NCBI RefSeq assembly: GCF_016595235.1
Contig: NZ_JAENHL010000008.1
Coordinates: forward strand, 2,286,961 to 2,350,960
Length of the DNA stretch: 64,000 nt
Source of the DNA: Taklimakanibacter albus
GTDB lineage: Bacteria > Pseudomonadota > Alphaproteobacteria > Rhizobiales > Aestuariivirgaceae
Reading direction: 5' to 3'
The notes below the pieces were generated by a model. It had not been told where the DNA came from. It saw only the letters and a list, made by a program, of their open reading frames with translations, and made no database searches. The translations under genes were made by a program, and so were the position numbers. This document shows, one piece after another, positions 15,233 through 25,500 of the stretch (its first letter is position 1; the number at the start of each line of letters is the position of its first letter).

Positions 15233-18200
15233 TCAGGGGATAGAGGCCTTGATCTTGCGCACTGCTTCCAATTGTCCGTCGAGATAGTCCTTCCAGTTGA
15301 CACCATTCGGGTCCGTGGCCGCGAGAGTGACGGCCTTCTCGCAAGCCGCGATCGCTTCATCGGCCATCGCCTTGTCCGCCGCCTTCTTCGCCTGGAAGGA
15401 AACGATCGAGCAGAGCGTGTCATGGGCGAAGGCCGTGTTCAGCGGTTCAGCGAGCTCGCCATAAAGTGCCAAGGCACGGCGCGCATGCCCGGCGGCTTGC
15501 GCGACCGCCGCGGTATCCGACTCATAGGCGGCCCGGAAGACCGCATCGGCCATCATCTTTTCGCGCTTCGCCGTCGCCGGCTTATCCGATGCGGCGGTCG
15601 CCGCCAGCGTCGTCCTGGCGAGCCCGACCATTTCGACGGCCAGCGCATCCTGATCGGCCGCCGCGGCGCTGAAGGAGGTCAGCCTGTCGACGACGAAATC
15701 GGCGAGCTCCGTCCAGTTGGCGCCGATATTGCCGGCCGGCGTGCCGGTGAGCGCCATGCGGAGATGCCGGGCTGCAGCGATGAGCCCCGTCATGTCCTGC
15801 GCCGTCGGCTGGCCGACATCGGCCGCGGCCTGGAAGCGGGTGGCCAGGAGATAGCCAAGATCGACGCGCAGCGGTGCGAGTGCGTTCGCGCCCAGCGTGC
15901 TTTCATCGGCAAAGGCCTCCTCGCTCGCCACGAGCAACGGGTCCATCGCCGCCGCCTTGGGATCGAGCATGGCGGCGCCGGCCAGACTCTCCGCGAAGCC
16001 GAGCCGCATGCGGGCGCGGTCGAGCGGTGTCACCCCGACGAAGCTCGAATCGAGCGCCGTTCGTAGCGTCAATGAAGCGTCGCTCCAGCGCGGCGCCGTC
16101 TGCTCAGCGCGCGCCTGGTCGATGCGCTCCAGCCCCGTTCTGAGCCGGCTCTCCGACCAGGCATCGGCCTCGGTCTCGAACCGCGCGCGGATCGGGCCAT
16201 CGGCCGCGAATGAAATGGGACCCGCCGCGGCAAGCCGCGCTTGCGTCTTGCGCAGCGCCTCTTCGAGCGCCGGCAATTCGGCCGCACGGTCCGGCAGGCT
16301 GCGAGCGGTATCGAGCGCATTGCGGCGCGCTTCGACGGCAAGCGCCAGACGCGACGCCTTGCCGTCGAGCGCGACGAGATCCTCCAAAGCCACGGCGATA
16401 CGTATGGAGTTGTCGATGAAGCGTGGAAGGTCCGGCATTTCGCCGACGCGCCGGAAAAGATAGAAGGCTTCGTTGAAGGAAGCGACAGCGTCGGCCGCAT
16501 CGGCCGCGTCCTTGCTGCGCTCCGCCAAAGCCTGGAAAGCAAGACCGCGCGCGATCATGCTGTCGGTCCAGCGGGTGTTCTCATAGTCGGAGAATCTGTC
16601 GGCGAGGGCTTCCTGGTGCAGCTTCAGCGATTCGCGCAGCGCGGTGTCACCGGTTTCCCTAAGCCCGAGCTCGCGCAAGGCTTCAGCCAGAGCGAAAAGC
16701 GTGTCATTGTGCTGGCGCGGCATCTTCTCCTTGGAACGCGCGCTGAGTGCTCCGCGATAATGCCCGACCGCCGCAGCGAGAACCACCTTGTCGCCCCGCA
16801 GCACGCCGAGTGTCCGCTTGACCTCGCCCAAGGCATCCTGGGCCGCCGCCCATTCGAGCGATGCATCTTGCGCGGTGAGGCCGGTGAGCTGGGCTTCGAG
16901 CAGAGATACGGCGCGCTCGATCGGTTCGGCCTCTCCACGTACGCTGCCCAGGCGCGCAAGCGCCGTCGCCAGCACACGCTCGACGCCCAGACGTTGCGCC
17001 GTCGCGCCGTCAGCGGGAAACAGCGCCAAGGCCTGCTCCGGCAGGTCGACCGCACTTGCAACCGCCGCCTCCTCGCCCGTCAGCTTTCCGAGCGCCAGTT
17101 GCAGGGCGCCCAGCCGACGGCGCAGCTCGATGCGTTGCGCCAGCGTGCCGGCGCGATCCACGACGGGCAAAATCTCCGCGAAGATCGTCCTCGCCTCCTC
17201 GATCTGAGCGGTATTCCGCACCACCTCGCCATTGAGATAGAGGAGATAAGCGAGATCGGATTTGAGATCCGCGGTCTCGATCTCGTCATATTTGCCTTGC
17301 CCGAGGTCGAGCGTCTCGCGGGCGAGGTCATAGCCGGCGACCTGCTCGATGGCGCCACGGCCGTAACGGCCGGCATCGATGTAAGCGGCGACCGCCTTGC
17401 GGGCGAGACGGTAGGACCGGTCGGGATCGAGATCACGCAGGTCACGCGCGATGAATTCATATTCCTCGGCGGCGAAACGATGCTTGAACGCGATGAGGAA
17501 GGTCTCGGCCCGGCGTTCGTCGACGGAAGCCAGGTCGAGTAAACGCGCATTGATGTCCTTCTGGATGTCCTCGATCTTGCCGCGCTGCTTGTCCGCAAGC
17601 TCGGCCGCCTGCGCCTGGAGCGCCATCGCGGCCTCGAGCGCGCCTTCGGCGACGGCGCGATCGGCGAGCCCCATCAGGCGGGTAATCTCGGGCTCGGTGG
17701 TGGTGAGCGCCTGGCGCTCGGCGGTCATCTCGCGCAGGACCTCCACATTGCGGCGCAACGCCGCCTCGAGCGCGGCCGGATCGGACGGCGCCTCCTCACC
17801 CATCGCTTTCAGCATGGCGAAGACGGCATCCATCGGCACGCCGCCTTCGGCCGAGACCTTTTCGATGCGACGGCGTTCGGCATCGGGAAGCGTGGATATG
17901 GTGACGAGAAGCTTGCGGCGCTCGCGCAGGATGTCGCCCTCGGCACCGTCGGCCTCCTTGGGCATACCGCCGAAATGCAAAAGCCGGCGCAGGCTCTCAT
18001 TCATCCAGGGCCGCTGGCGGCCTTGTGTCTTGAGATAGACCTCCTCGGCCACCAGACGCATCACGAGACCGAATTCCTCGCCATTCATCGCCGAAAAGTG
18101 GCGCAGCACGGCGGCGGCATAGGGGCTGTTGCCGCCGGCATCGCCATCGAGCGCGACCTGTCCGGGTTCCGCCGCGAAGGCCAGGACGGACCCGACATTC

Positions 18201-18841
18201 TCGGTGGCGGCGGCGGTGGCGCCTTCGGCTTCGATACTCGCGGCGCTGCGTATCTGGCCGAGCCCGCCCGCGGTCATGGGCACAGCGGCGGCGCCGGCTG
18301 TGACCCGCACCAGCGCATCCGGCGGAAACGGATTATTGCGGCAGGCATCGAGCATCACGATGAGGACCGGGACCTCGGCCTGCAGTTTCGCGATCAGGGC
18401 CGAGACGGGAACCAGCTTCTCGCCCGCCGCGTCGAGCGCCGACAGATCGGCATCGACGGGCACCAGGTAATTCTCGCCGGCGGCCTCGATGCCGTGGCCC
18501 GAATAATACAGCACCGCGACATCGGCATCGCGGGCATCCTCGGCGAAACGCTCGAGATCACGTTTGAGCTCGGCGCCGCCACGGTCGGTCCGGCGCACGG
18601 AATCGAAACCCAGATCGGACAGCAGACCTTCGATCGCATCCGCGTCATTGCTGGGGTTCGGCAATTTGGCGAGATGCTCGTATGCGCCATTGCCGATGAC
18701 GAGAGCGACGCCCCGCAGCGGCTTCTCCTCCGCCACTGCGGTCTTCACGAATAGCAGCGCCAACAGGGCAAGCAGCAAAACCAGCCGCCCGCCCATCCGC
18801 CTATCGCCGATGGCGCCCAACGCGCAGAGTGAAGATCGCAT
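15233..18841 (-). CDS. Secreted caspase-like (peptidase C14) protein with long helical C-terminus
   Basis: A 1202-aa protein. The signal peptide or anchor is at about 16-37 (LVLLLALLALLFVKTAVA). A caspase-fold domain follows at about 40-290: GVALVIGNGAYEHLAKLPNP, then catalytic His116 in YYSGHGIEAAGENYLVP and Cys167 in VMLDACRNNPF; both catalytic residues are intact. Such prokaryotic caspase homologues usually cleave after basic residues. From about 310 to the end there is a long alanine- and leucine-rich helical region without obvious motifs, probably TPR-like. The start may be M16 (18796) rather than M1. Predicted location: periplasm or inner-membrane periplasmic face. It lies alone between the small gene and sdaA with 75 bp upstream. 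Its role is unknown. Confidence 0.87.
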   Translation of the reverse strand: MRSSLCALGAIGDRRMGGRLVLLLALLALLFVKTAVAEEKPLRGVALVIGNGAYEHLAKLPNPSNDADAIEGLLSDLGFDSVRRTDRGGAELKRDLERFAEDARDADVAVLYYSGHGIEAAGENYLVPVDADLSALDAAGEKLVPVSALIAKLQAEVPVLIVMLDACRNNPFPPDALVRVTAGAAAVPMTAGGLGQIRSAASIEAEGATAAATENVGSVLAFAAEPGQVALDGDAGGNSPYAAAVLRHFSAMNGEEFGLVMRLVAEEVYLKTQGRQRPWMNESLRRLLHFGGMPKEADGAEGDILRERRKLLVTISTLPDAERRRIEKVSAEGGVPMDAVFAMLKAMGEEAPSDPAALEAALRRNVEVLREMTAERQALTTTEPEITRLMGLADRAVAEGALEAAMALQAQAAELADKQRGKIEDIQKDINARLLDLASVDERRAETFLIAFKHRFAAEEYEFIARDLRDLDPDRSYRLARKAVAAYIDAGRYGRGAIEQVAGYDLARETLDLGQGKYDEIETADLKSDLAYLLYLNGEVVRNTAQIEEARTIFAEILPVVDRAGTLAQRIELRRRLGALQLALGKLTGEEAAVASAVDLPEQALALFPADGATAQRLGVERVLATALARLGSVRGEAEPIERAVSLLEAQLTGLTAQDASLEWAAAQDALGEVKRTLGVLRGDKVVLAAAVGHYRGALSARSKEKMPRQHNDTLFALAEALRELGLRETGDTALRESLKLHQEALADRFSDYENTRWTDSMIARGLAFQALAERSKDAADAADAVASFNEAFYLFRRVGEMPDLPRFIDNSIRIAVALEDLVALDGKASRLALAVEARRNALDTARSLPDRAAELPALEEALRKTQARLAAAGPISFAADGPIRARFETEADAWSESRLRTGLERIDQARAEQTAPRWSDASLTLRTALDSSFVGVTPLDRARMRLGFAESLAGAAMLDPKAAAMDPLLVASEEAFADESTLGANALAPLRVDLGYLLATRFQAAADVGQPTAQDMTGLIAAARHLRMALTGTPAGNIGANWTELADFVVDRLTSFSAAAADQDALAVEMVGLARTTLAATAASDKPATAKREKMMADAVFRAAYESDTAAVAQAAGHARRALALYGELAEPLNTAFAHDTLCSIVSFQAKKAADKAMADEAIAACEKAVTLAATDPNGVNWKDYLDGQLEAVRKIKASIP

Positions 18842-18916
18842 GCCGTCCGATCCGGAAACTCAGCCCGCGACTATCCGGGACACTGGCGACGAAATCAAGG
18901 CGGCGCGGCGGCCAGT

Positions 18917-20314
18917 TCAGCACTCAGGCAGATTGACCGCGAGGCCGCCGAGGCTCGTCTCCTTGAACTTGCTGTTCATCTCGGCGCCGGTCTGGCGCAT
19001 CGCCTCGATGCAATTGTCGAGCGGCATGAAATGCGACCCGTCGCCTCTGAGCGCCAGCGACGCCGCCGCCACCGCCTTGATCGCGCCGATGCCGTTGCGC
19101 TCGATACACGGCACCTGCACCAACCCGCCGGCCGGATCGCAGGTCATGCCGAGATGATGCTCGAGCGCGATCTCGGCGGCGTTCTCCACCTGTGCTGGGG
19201 TGCCGCCGAGAACCGCGCACAGGCCGGCCGCCGCCATTGCCGCCGCCGAGCCGACCTCGCCCTGGCAGCCGACCTCGGCGCCGGAGATCGAAGCATTGTG
19301 CTTGATCAGGCCGCCAATGGCGGCCGCCGTCAGCAGGAATTCGGGCACGCGGCCACGTTCGGCGCCGACGCAGTGATCGAGATAATAACGCAGCACCGCC
19401 GGAACGACGCCGGCCGCGCCATTGGTCGGCGCCGTCACCACCTTGCCGCCGGCAGCGTTCTCCTCATTGACCGCCATCGCATAGACGCTGAGCCAGTCGG
19501 AGGCGACATGCGGCTGGATTCGGTTGGAGCCGGCCTCCCGCGCCAGCTGGCCGAGAATGTTCTTGGCCCGCCGTCTGACCTTCAATCCGCCCGGCAATTC
19601 GCCGTCGAGCGCCAGGCCGCGATCGATACAGTCCGACATCGTCCCCCAGATCCGGACCAGGCCGTCATCGAGCGCATCAGTCGAGTTCACGACGAGCTCG
19701 TTCGCCCGCTTCATCTCGGCGATGCTCTTGCCCGATTGCTGCGCCATCAGCAGCATGCCCTCGGCAGATGAGAAGGGATAAGGCCAGGCCTTGGCCTCAT
19801 CCGCCGATGCCGACGCCGGATGCAGACGCTCCGCCTCGCTGACGACGAAGCCGCCACCGATCGAATAATAAGTCCCGGCGCAGCAGACTTCGCCCGCTTC
19901 ATCGAAGGCTTCGAAGACGAGGCCATTGGCATGGCCGGCGAGCGCCGGGCCGAAATCGAAGACGACATCCTTGTCGGGATCAAAGGCCATGGCCGGCAGT
20001 CCCGGCGGCCGCAAGGTCTTGGTGACGGCGAGCTCGCCGAGTCCCTGTTCGGCAGCGGTCATCTCGATCTCGGCCGGCAGAAAGCCCAGGAGCCCCAGGC
20101 GAACCGCGCGGTCCGTCGCATGGCCCTTGCCGGTGAAAGCCAGCGATCCATAAAGCGTCGCCCGCAGCGCCACCGGCGGCGGCGCGTCCGGCTCATGCCT
20201 GGCGCGGTCGCGCAACTGGTCGAGAAAGCGGACCGCGGCCGTCATCGGCCCCATCGTATGGGACGACGACGGTCCGATACCGATCTTGAACAGCTCGAAT
20301 ACGCTCAGAAACAT
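18917..20314 (-). CDS. sdaA: L-serine dehydratase, iron-sulfur type
   Basis: A 465-aa single-chain enzyme deaminating L-serine to pyruvate and ammonia. The beta domain begins [20 protein letters not shown] and the alpha domain has [14 protein letters not shown]. Iron-sulfur ligand cysteines are expected among [31 protein letters not shown] and VPCIERN, all present. Length matches fused SdaA. The start at 20314 follows GGGAGGAAGT; the frame is open a further 69 codons through the neighbouring aminohydrolase gene. It is 43 bp downstream of that gene on the same strand, so co-transcription is possible. Confidence 0.94.
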   Translation of the reverse strand: MFLSVFELFKIGIGPSSSHTMGPMTAAVRFLDQLRDRARHEPDAPPPVALRATLYGSLAFTGKGHATDRAVRLGLLGFLPAEIEMTAAEQGLGELAVTKTLRPPGLPAMAFDPDKDVVFDFGPALAGHANGLVFEAFDEAGEVCCAGTYYSIGGGFVVSEAERLHPASASADEAKAWPYPFSSAEGMLLMAQQSGKSIAEMKRANELVVNSTDALDDGLVRIWGTMSDCIDRGLALDGELPGGLKVRRRAKNILGQLAREAGSNRIQPHVASDWLSVYAMAVNEENAAGGKVVTAPTNGAAGVVPAVLRYYLDHCVGAERGRVPEFLLTAAAIGGLIKHNASISGAEVGCQGEVGSAAAMAAAGLCAVLGGTPAQVENAAEIALEHHLGMTCDPAGGLVQVPCIERNGIGAIKAVAAASLALRGDGSHFMPLDNCIEAMRQTGAEMNSKFKETSLGGLAVNLPEC

Positions 20315-20357
20315 ACTTCCTCCCGCGGGCGCTGCCGCTTCAGGAAGCGGACCTTCG

Positions 20358-21104
20358 TCAGGATTCGAACGGCGTCCGATTCCAGTTCTTGTAGATGAGA
20401 TAGCGGGCATTGGTGCGGCCGATCGCGCCGAACCATTGCGGGCAGAACGGGCCCATCCAGATGAAATCGCCGGCGCTGACCGAATACCAGGAATTGTCGA
20501 GGCGATAGACGCCGCCGCCATCCAGCATCACCAGGCCATGCTCCATGAAATGGGTCTCGACATAGTGGAGCGAAGCGCCCGGCTCGAAGCCCATGATATT
20601 GACTTCACAATCGAAGGCCAGGTCCTCGGGCAGAAGCTTCTGCAGCGGCAGACGGTCATCGCCCTTCAAGCGGGCCACCGGCAGGTTGCGCGCATTGTTG
20701 ACGAGCGGCTTCGGACCCGCGGTGCCTTCGAGGCGGACATAATGGCGCTCGATGACCGCCAGCTTGGCGCCCGCCGCCGAAGAAATTGTGTGCGCCTTGC
20801 CGGCGGGCAGGAAGGCATAACCTTCGACCGTCATGGCGTGGTTCTCGCCGTCGAGCGACAGAGCGGCCTCGCCCTCGAGCACGAAGAAGAATCTCTCGAT
20901 GCCCGCGGCCGGAGCACCGGCCTTCGTCCCCGGCGCCATCTCGACGAAATATTCGACGAATTTGGCACCGATCTGCGGCGAGGCGAGAATGATGATCTGC
21001 GAACCGGGCCAGCCGGGCAAGGTCGTGCGCTCATGGCTGTCGGGGCAGATCAAAGCATGCCGTGTGCCGACCGAAGAACGCGTTTCGCCAAGACTCTGTC
21101 GCAT
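20358..21104 (-). CDS. allE: (S)-ureidoglycine aminohydrolase
   Basis: A 248-aa bicupin. The first cupin holds GIERFFFVLEGEAALSLDG; the second holds NIMGFEPGASLHYVETHFME, in which Glu and His residues should bind the Mn ion, followed by GDFIWMGPFCPQWFGAIG. These are the family features of AllE/YlbA, which releases ammonia from (S)-ureidoglycine to give (S)-ureidoglycolate. The start at 21104 is set by the family N-terminus. It is divergent from allC across 138 bp, and AllC makes its substrate, so the two form a ureide-degradation module. Confidence 0.9.
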   Translation of the reverse strand: MRQSLGETRSSVGTRHALICPDSHERTTLPGWPGSQIIILASPQIGAKFVEYFVEMAPGTKAGAPAAGIERFFFVLEGEAALSLDGENHAMTVEGYAFLPAGKAHTISSAAGAKLAVIERHYVRLEGTAGPKPLVNNARNLPVARLKGDDRLPLQKLLPEDLAFDCEVNIMGFEPGASLHYVETHFMEHGLVMLDGGGVYRLDNSWYSVSAGDFIWMGPFCPQWFGAIGRTNARYLIYKNWNRTPFES

Positions 21105-21242
21105 GACCACCTCGTTGAATGCGCAAGGCCTAATTGGGCCATCCGCAAAAGTCAACGCAGAGCCAGATTCCGCCTTCCCTTGCGACCAGCCGGGGCGCAA
21201 GTTACAAAGATGATCTCCATGCAGCTTTCACCTTAATCCGAC

Positions 21243-22490
21243 ATGCATTCCTATCTCAGCGAAGCCGATCCCGGCACCCGCATCCTGCGCCGTTGCGACG
21301 AGCTGGCCGCCATCAGCAAGCCCGGCGCCGGCGTCATCCGGCTCTATCTCACCGACGAGCACAAGCGCGCCATCGAGCTCGTTTCCGGCTGGATGCGCGA
21401 AGCCGGCATGGAAGTGCATGTGGACGCCGCCGCCAATGTCGTCGGGCGCTACGCGCCGGCGCAGCAGGGAAATCCCTCCCTCGTCCTCGGCTCACATATC
21501 GACAGTGTGATCGATGCGGGGAAATATGACGGGCCGTTGGGCGTCATATGCGCCATCGACTGCGTCAGCGTGCTCCACCAGGAGAAACGCCGCCTGCCCT
21601 TCGGCATCGAGATCATCGCTTTCGGCGATGAGGAAGGAACACGCTTCGGAACGACGCTGATCGGCAGCCGCGCCGTCGCCGGCTCGCTCCTTGCGAACGA
21701 GCTTTCGATCGAGGACAGAAATGGCGTGTCGATCGCGACGGCACTGCGCGACTTCGGCATCGATCCGGCACGCATCGGCGAAGCGGCGCGCAAGGCCGAG
21801 GACATTCTTGCTTATGTCGAATTGCATATCGAGCAGGGACCGGTTCTCGAGCACCGCAATCTGCCGGTCGGCATCGTCTCCTCGATCAGCGCGCAGATCC
21901 GCAAACGCGTGACCTTGACGAGCGAGCCCAATCACGCCGGCACCGTGCCGATGCGGCTGCGCCATGATCCTTTTCTTGCCGCGGCGGAGATCGCCCTGGC
22001 GGCCGAGCGGATCGCCGCCGGCATCCCCGACGCCGTGGCGACCGTCGGCCAGGTCGACGTCAAGCCCGGCGCCATCAATGTGATCCCCGGGCATGTGACG
22101 ATCAGCCTGGACATGCGGGCGCGCAGCGATGAGATCCTGACGGGCATGGTCGCCCGGATCGATGGTGAGGTCACCCGCATCGCTGAAGCGCGCGGCGTCG
22201 TCTTGAAGACCGTCACGATATTGGAGACGCGCGCCGCGCCCTGCTCGCCCGACTTGATCGGCAAGCTCGATGAGGCGGTCCGCGGCGCCGGAATCGAACC
22301 CTTGCATCTGCCGAGCGGCGCCGGTCATGACGGCATGGCGATCGCCAGCCTAGCTCCCATCGCCATGATCTTCGTGCGCTGCGAGAAGGGCATCAGCCAT
22401 TCGCCGCTCGAAGCGGTCGAGGCTCCCGACGTCACCGTCGCCGTCGAGGTCCTGCAGAAATTCATTCGCGACATGGGTGAAGGCCAATAA
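21243..22490 (+). CDS. allC: Allantoate amidohydrolase
   Basis: A 415-aa M20/AllC-family amidohydrolase that converts allantoate to (S)-ureidoglycine, CO2 and ammonia. The binuclear metal site residues are visible: H85 and D87 (GSHIDSV), D96 (GKYDGPLG), E130/E131 (FGDEEGTRF), the His of YVELHIEQGP and the late His of ISHSPLE. Other M20 carbamoylases (N-carbamoyl-L-amino acid hydrolases) are similar, but the adjacent allE favours AllC. The last 100 bp are duplicated at 28216-28314 beyond the adhesin gene, with 54 bp identical (22392-22445). The 15 codons after that repeat differ slightly from those of the distant copy. Confidence 0.9.
   Translation: MHSYLSEADPGTRILRRCDELAAISKPGAGVIRLYLTDEHKRAIELVSGWMREAGMEVHVDAAANVVGRYAPAQQGNPSLVLGSHIDSVIDAGKYDGPLGVICAIDCVSVLHQEKRRLPFGIEIIAFGDEEGTRFGTTLIGSRAVAGSLLANELSIEDRNGVSIATALRDFGIDPARIGEAARKAEDILAYVELHIEQGPVLEHRNLPVGIVSSISAQIRKRVTLTSEPNHAGTVPMRLRHDPFLAAAEIALAAERIAAGIPDAVATVGQVDVKPGAINVIPGHVTISLDMRARSDEILTGMVARIDGEVTRIAEARGVVLKTVTILETRAAPCSPDLIGKLDEAVRGAGIEPLHLPSGAGHDGMAIASLAPIAMIFVRCEKGISHSPLEAVEAPDVTVAVEVLQKFIRDMGEGQ
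22392..22445 (+). repeat. 54-bp direct repeat, left copy (inside allC)
   Basis: Identical base for base to 28216-28269. It is part of the allC coding sequence (from the ISHSPLE region). With the right copy it brackets 5824 bp that include the whole adhesin gene. Confidence 0.95.
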
Positions 22491-22514
22491 GGCTTGCAGT
22501 CAAACTCGCGGAGC

Positions 22515-25500
22515 TCAGAAGCCCCGCGAGACTTCCAGCCGCAGTCCCATCGACCGGCTGTTGCCCGACAGGTCGCCGGTGACATCGGCTCCCAGCTGCC
22601 AGCCCGTCGGGAACGCGGCGCCGATGCCGACCTCCACCGCCACCTGGCTGCGTGACCAGCCGTCGGCCTCGATCAGGTAAGACGGTCCGGTCAGCCAGTC
22701 GCTGAACCGCACGCGCTGCCCCTCGGCCTGTTCGAAATCGTAGCGATATTCGAACCGGCCGCGCGGGGTCAGGATGGTGTGGCCCGCCAGGAAGCTGTAT
22801 TCGAACCGTCCGCCGAGGAGTCCGCTGATCGTATCCATCTCCCGCTCGTCATAGGCGAGCGAATAGCTCTCTGGCCCGTCCTCGACATAAGAGTCGAAGC
22901 TGGTGCGCGAGGCCTCGATCCCGCCGAACAGCGACCAGCGCAGCGGCCCGTCATTGCGGTCGATGCCGGCGCGGACCGATCCGAACAGCAGGTCGGCCTT
23001 GCGCTCCGCGGTGGCGGAACCGCCCGTATCGGTCACGTAGCGGGTGAGATCGAAGTCGATCCCGCCGACGCCGGCCAGGACGTCGATGAACGCGTCCTCG
23101 ACGGGCCGGAAGCTGCCATAGGCGCCGACGGCCCACGAGCTTGCCTCGACCTCCGACCCATTGTCGCCGACATCGGTCTGGTCACGGCCGACGCCAACAC
23201 CGATGCCGAAGGTGACGCCGGGGGCCAGGACGATGTCCGCACCAGCGCTAAGGCCGGAGGTCGAGAAGTCGAACCCATTCACACCACCGGTCGCGTCGCG
23301 GCTGCCGATCGTCACGGTGCCATCGGTCCACAGCTCGATATTGCCCGGATCACGCAGGTCGCAGTTGACGGCCGGGTCCTGGCTGTCCGCGCCGGCCATT
23401 GCGGGCGGGCTGTCGCTCGCCGTTCCGTCGGCGGAGTCGATCCGCTCAGGCTGGGTCGGGTCGTCATCGACCTGCTGCTGCGGCGCCGCGTCGTCCGACA
23501 TCGGGATGCCAAGGCTGAGGCGCGCGCCCATGCCTTGCGTACAGCGACCGTCGTGCAACTGCTCCATGCGGCGGCCGAAATTGCGGATCTGCGTCGCGGC
23601 CGTACGGCGGGCGGCGCCCGTCTCGGCAGCCTCGAGCCCGCGCACTTCGGGGTCGTCCGACGGATCGGACCGCGCGCCGACCTGAATGGTCAAAGTGAGC
23701 GGCGCCGACGTGCCGCCGGCATTGCTCAGAGTGTAGAGTACGGTCACCGCCTGCTCCGTGTTGGTGCGGGAGGTGAATTGCAGGCTGTAGGTGCGGTTCA
23801 TCGCCGTCCCGCCCTCAATCAGCTCCACGTCGGCGGCATCGGCCGGGGTAATCGACACGAGCGCGCCGCCGGTGAACGGTCCGCCGGCCGCGCCGCCAGT
23901 GAGATCGACGGTGACCGTGCGGCCGGCCAGCGCGTTGATCGAGAGCGGCGATGCAGTCGGAACCGCAACGGTCACCTGGATCGAGACGGTGCCAGGGTTG
24001 GATGTGCCTCCGGCACCGGTCGCCGTATAGGTGAAGCTGTCAGGCCCCGAATAGCCGGTGGCCGGGGTGTAGGTCACGACATCGCCGGCGATCGACGTCG
24101 TGCCATTTGCCGGAGCCGTGCCGATCGAGATGCTGCTGTGCGGGCCACCTGAGATGGAGCCCGACAGGTCGATCGCCGTGCCGGGGCTGTTGAAGGCGAC
24201 GACCACGCCCGGCCTGTCCGCCGCGACCGGCTTGTCGATGAAGGTGTAGGTCGCGGAGCCGGTGCTGGTCTGGCCGTTGACGGTGACCGTGACGGTCGCC
24301 GCACCCGATCCGGTCGCAGGCGCGGTGACGGTGAGCGAGGTCGCGCTCGCCGCGGTCACGGAGCCGGCGACGGCGCCGAACATCACGATATTGTCGCCCG
24401 GCGTCGTGCTGAAGCCGGTGCCGGAGACCGTCACCACCTGGCTGACGGGTCCCGAAGGCGGCGACACGCCGGTCACCGTCGGCGCCACCGTGAAGGCGTT
24501 GCCGGCGGTCGCGGACGTGGTCGGGTAGCCGCCCGGCGTGAAGGCGCCGAGGGTGAAGCCCGAGGTCGAGCCGGCGGTGGCGCCGGTATAGTCGAGCGTG
24601 ATGGTGCAGTTGCCCGGCGCCACGACGATGTTGGTGAACTGGACGGTCGTCGCGGTCGGGATCGAGGTCGAGCCGATCGAGCAGGTGCCGCCCGGGGCGC
24701 CGATCACCCGCTCGACGAGCGACGGCGAGGTGAGCAGCGCGTTGAAGGCCGGGCTGTTGGACGCATTGGTGTTGGTGAAGGTGATGGTGACCGCCCCGGT
24801 GTCGCCAGCGCTCACAGTGGCCGGCGCAAAGGTGACCGACGCGGAGATCGCCGCGGCTGGCCCGACCGTGAAGCTCTGCTGGACCTGCGGCGCCGCGTTC
24901 CAGTTTGTATCGCCCGGCTGGTTGGCGTTGATCTGGCAGGTGCCGGTGCTGGTGAAGGTGACCGAGTTGCCCGTCACTGCGCAACCGGTGCTGGCGCCAT
25001 CGGGCGAGAAGACCACCCCAAGCCCGGACGTCGCCGTCGCGGTCACGGTGTAGGCGCTACCTCCCACCGCCGCGCTGCTGGGCGCGGTCGACGTGAAGCT
25101 GGCCGTCTGGTCGCCCTTGGCGATTGTCGTCGTGGTGATCGAGCCGATGGTGGTGACGGGCGTGCCCTGGCTGTCGGTCACCCTGACTTGGTAGCTGAAC
25201 GTGCCGGCAATGGTCGGCGTGCCCGACACCAGGCCGGTGCTCGAATCGAGGCTGGTGCCCGGCACGAAAGCCCCGGCATTAAGCGCATATGTATAAGGCG
25301 CGATGCCGCCCGAGGCCGTGTTGGACTGGCTGTAGCTGGCGCCCACCTGGTTGCCCGACACGCCGCCCGTGCTGAGCACCAGATTGGCCGGGGTCACGGT
25401 GAAGCTCTGCACGACGTCGCTCGCCGCGTTCCAGTCAGTGTCGCCCGCCTGGCTGGCGGTGATCGAGCAGGTGCCTGTCTGGAGCAAAGTGAGCGTGGTG

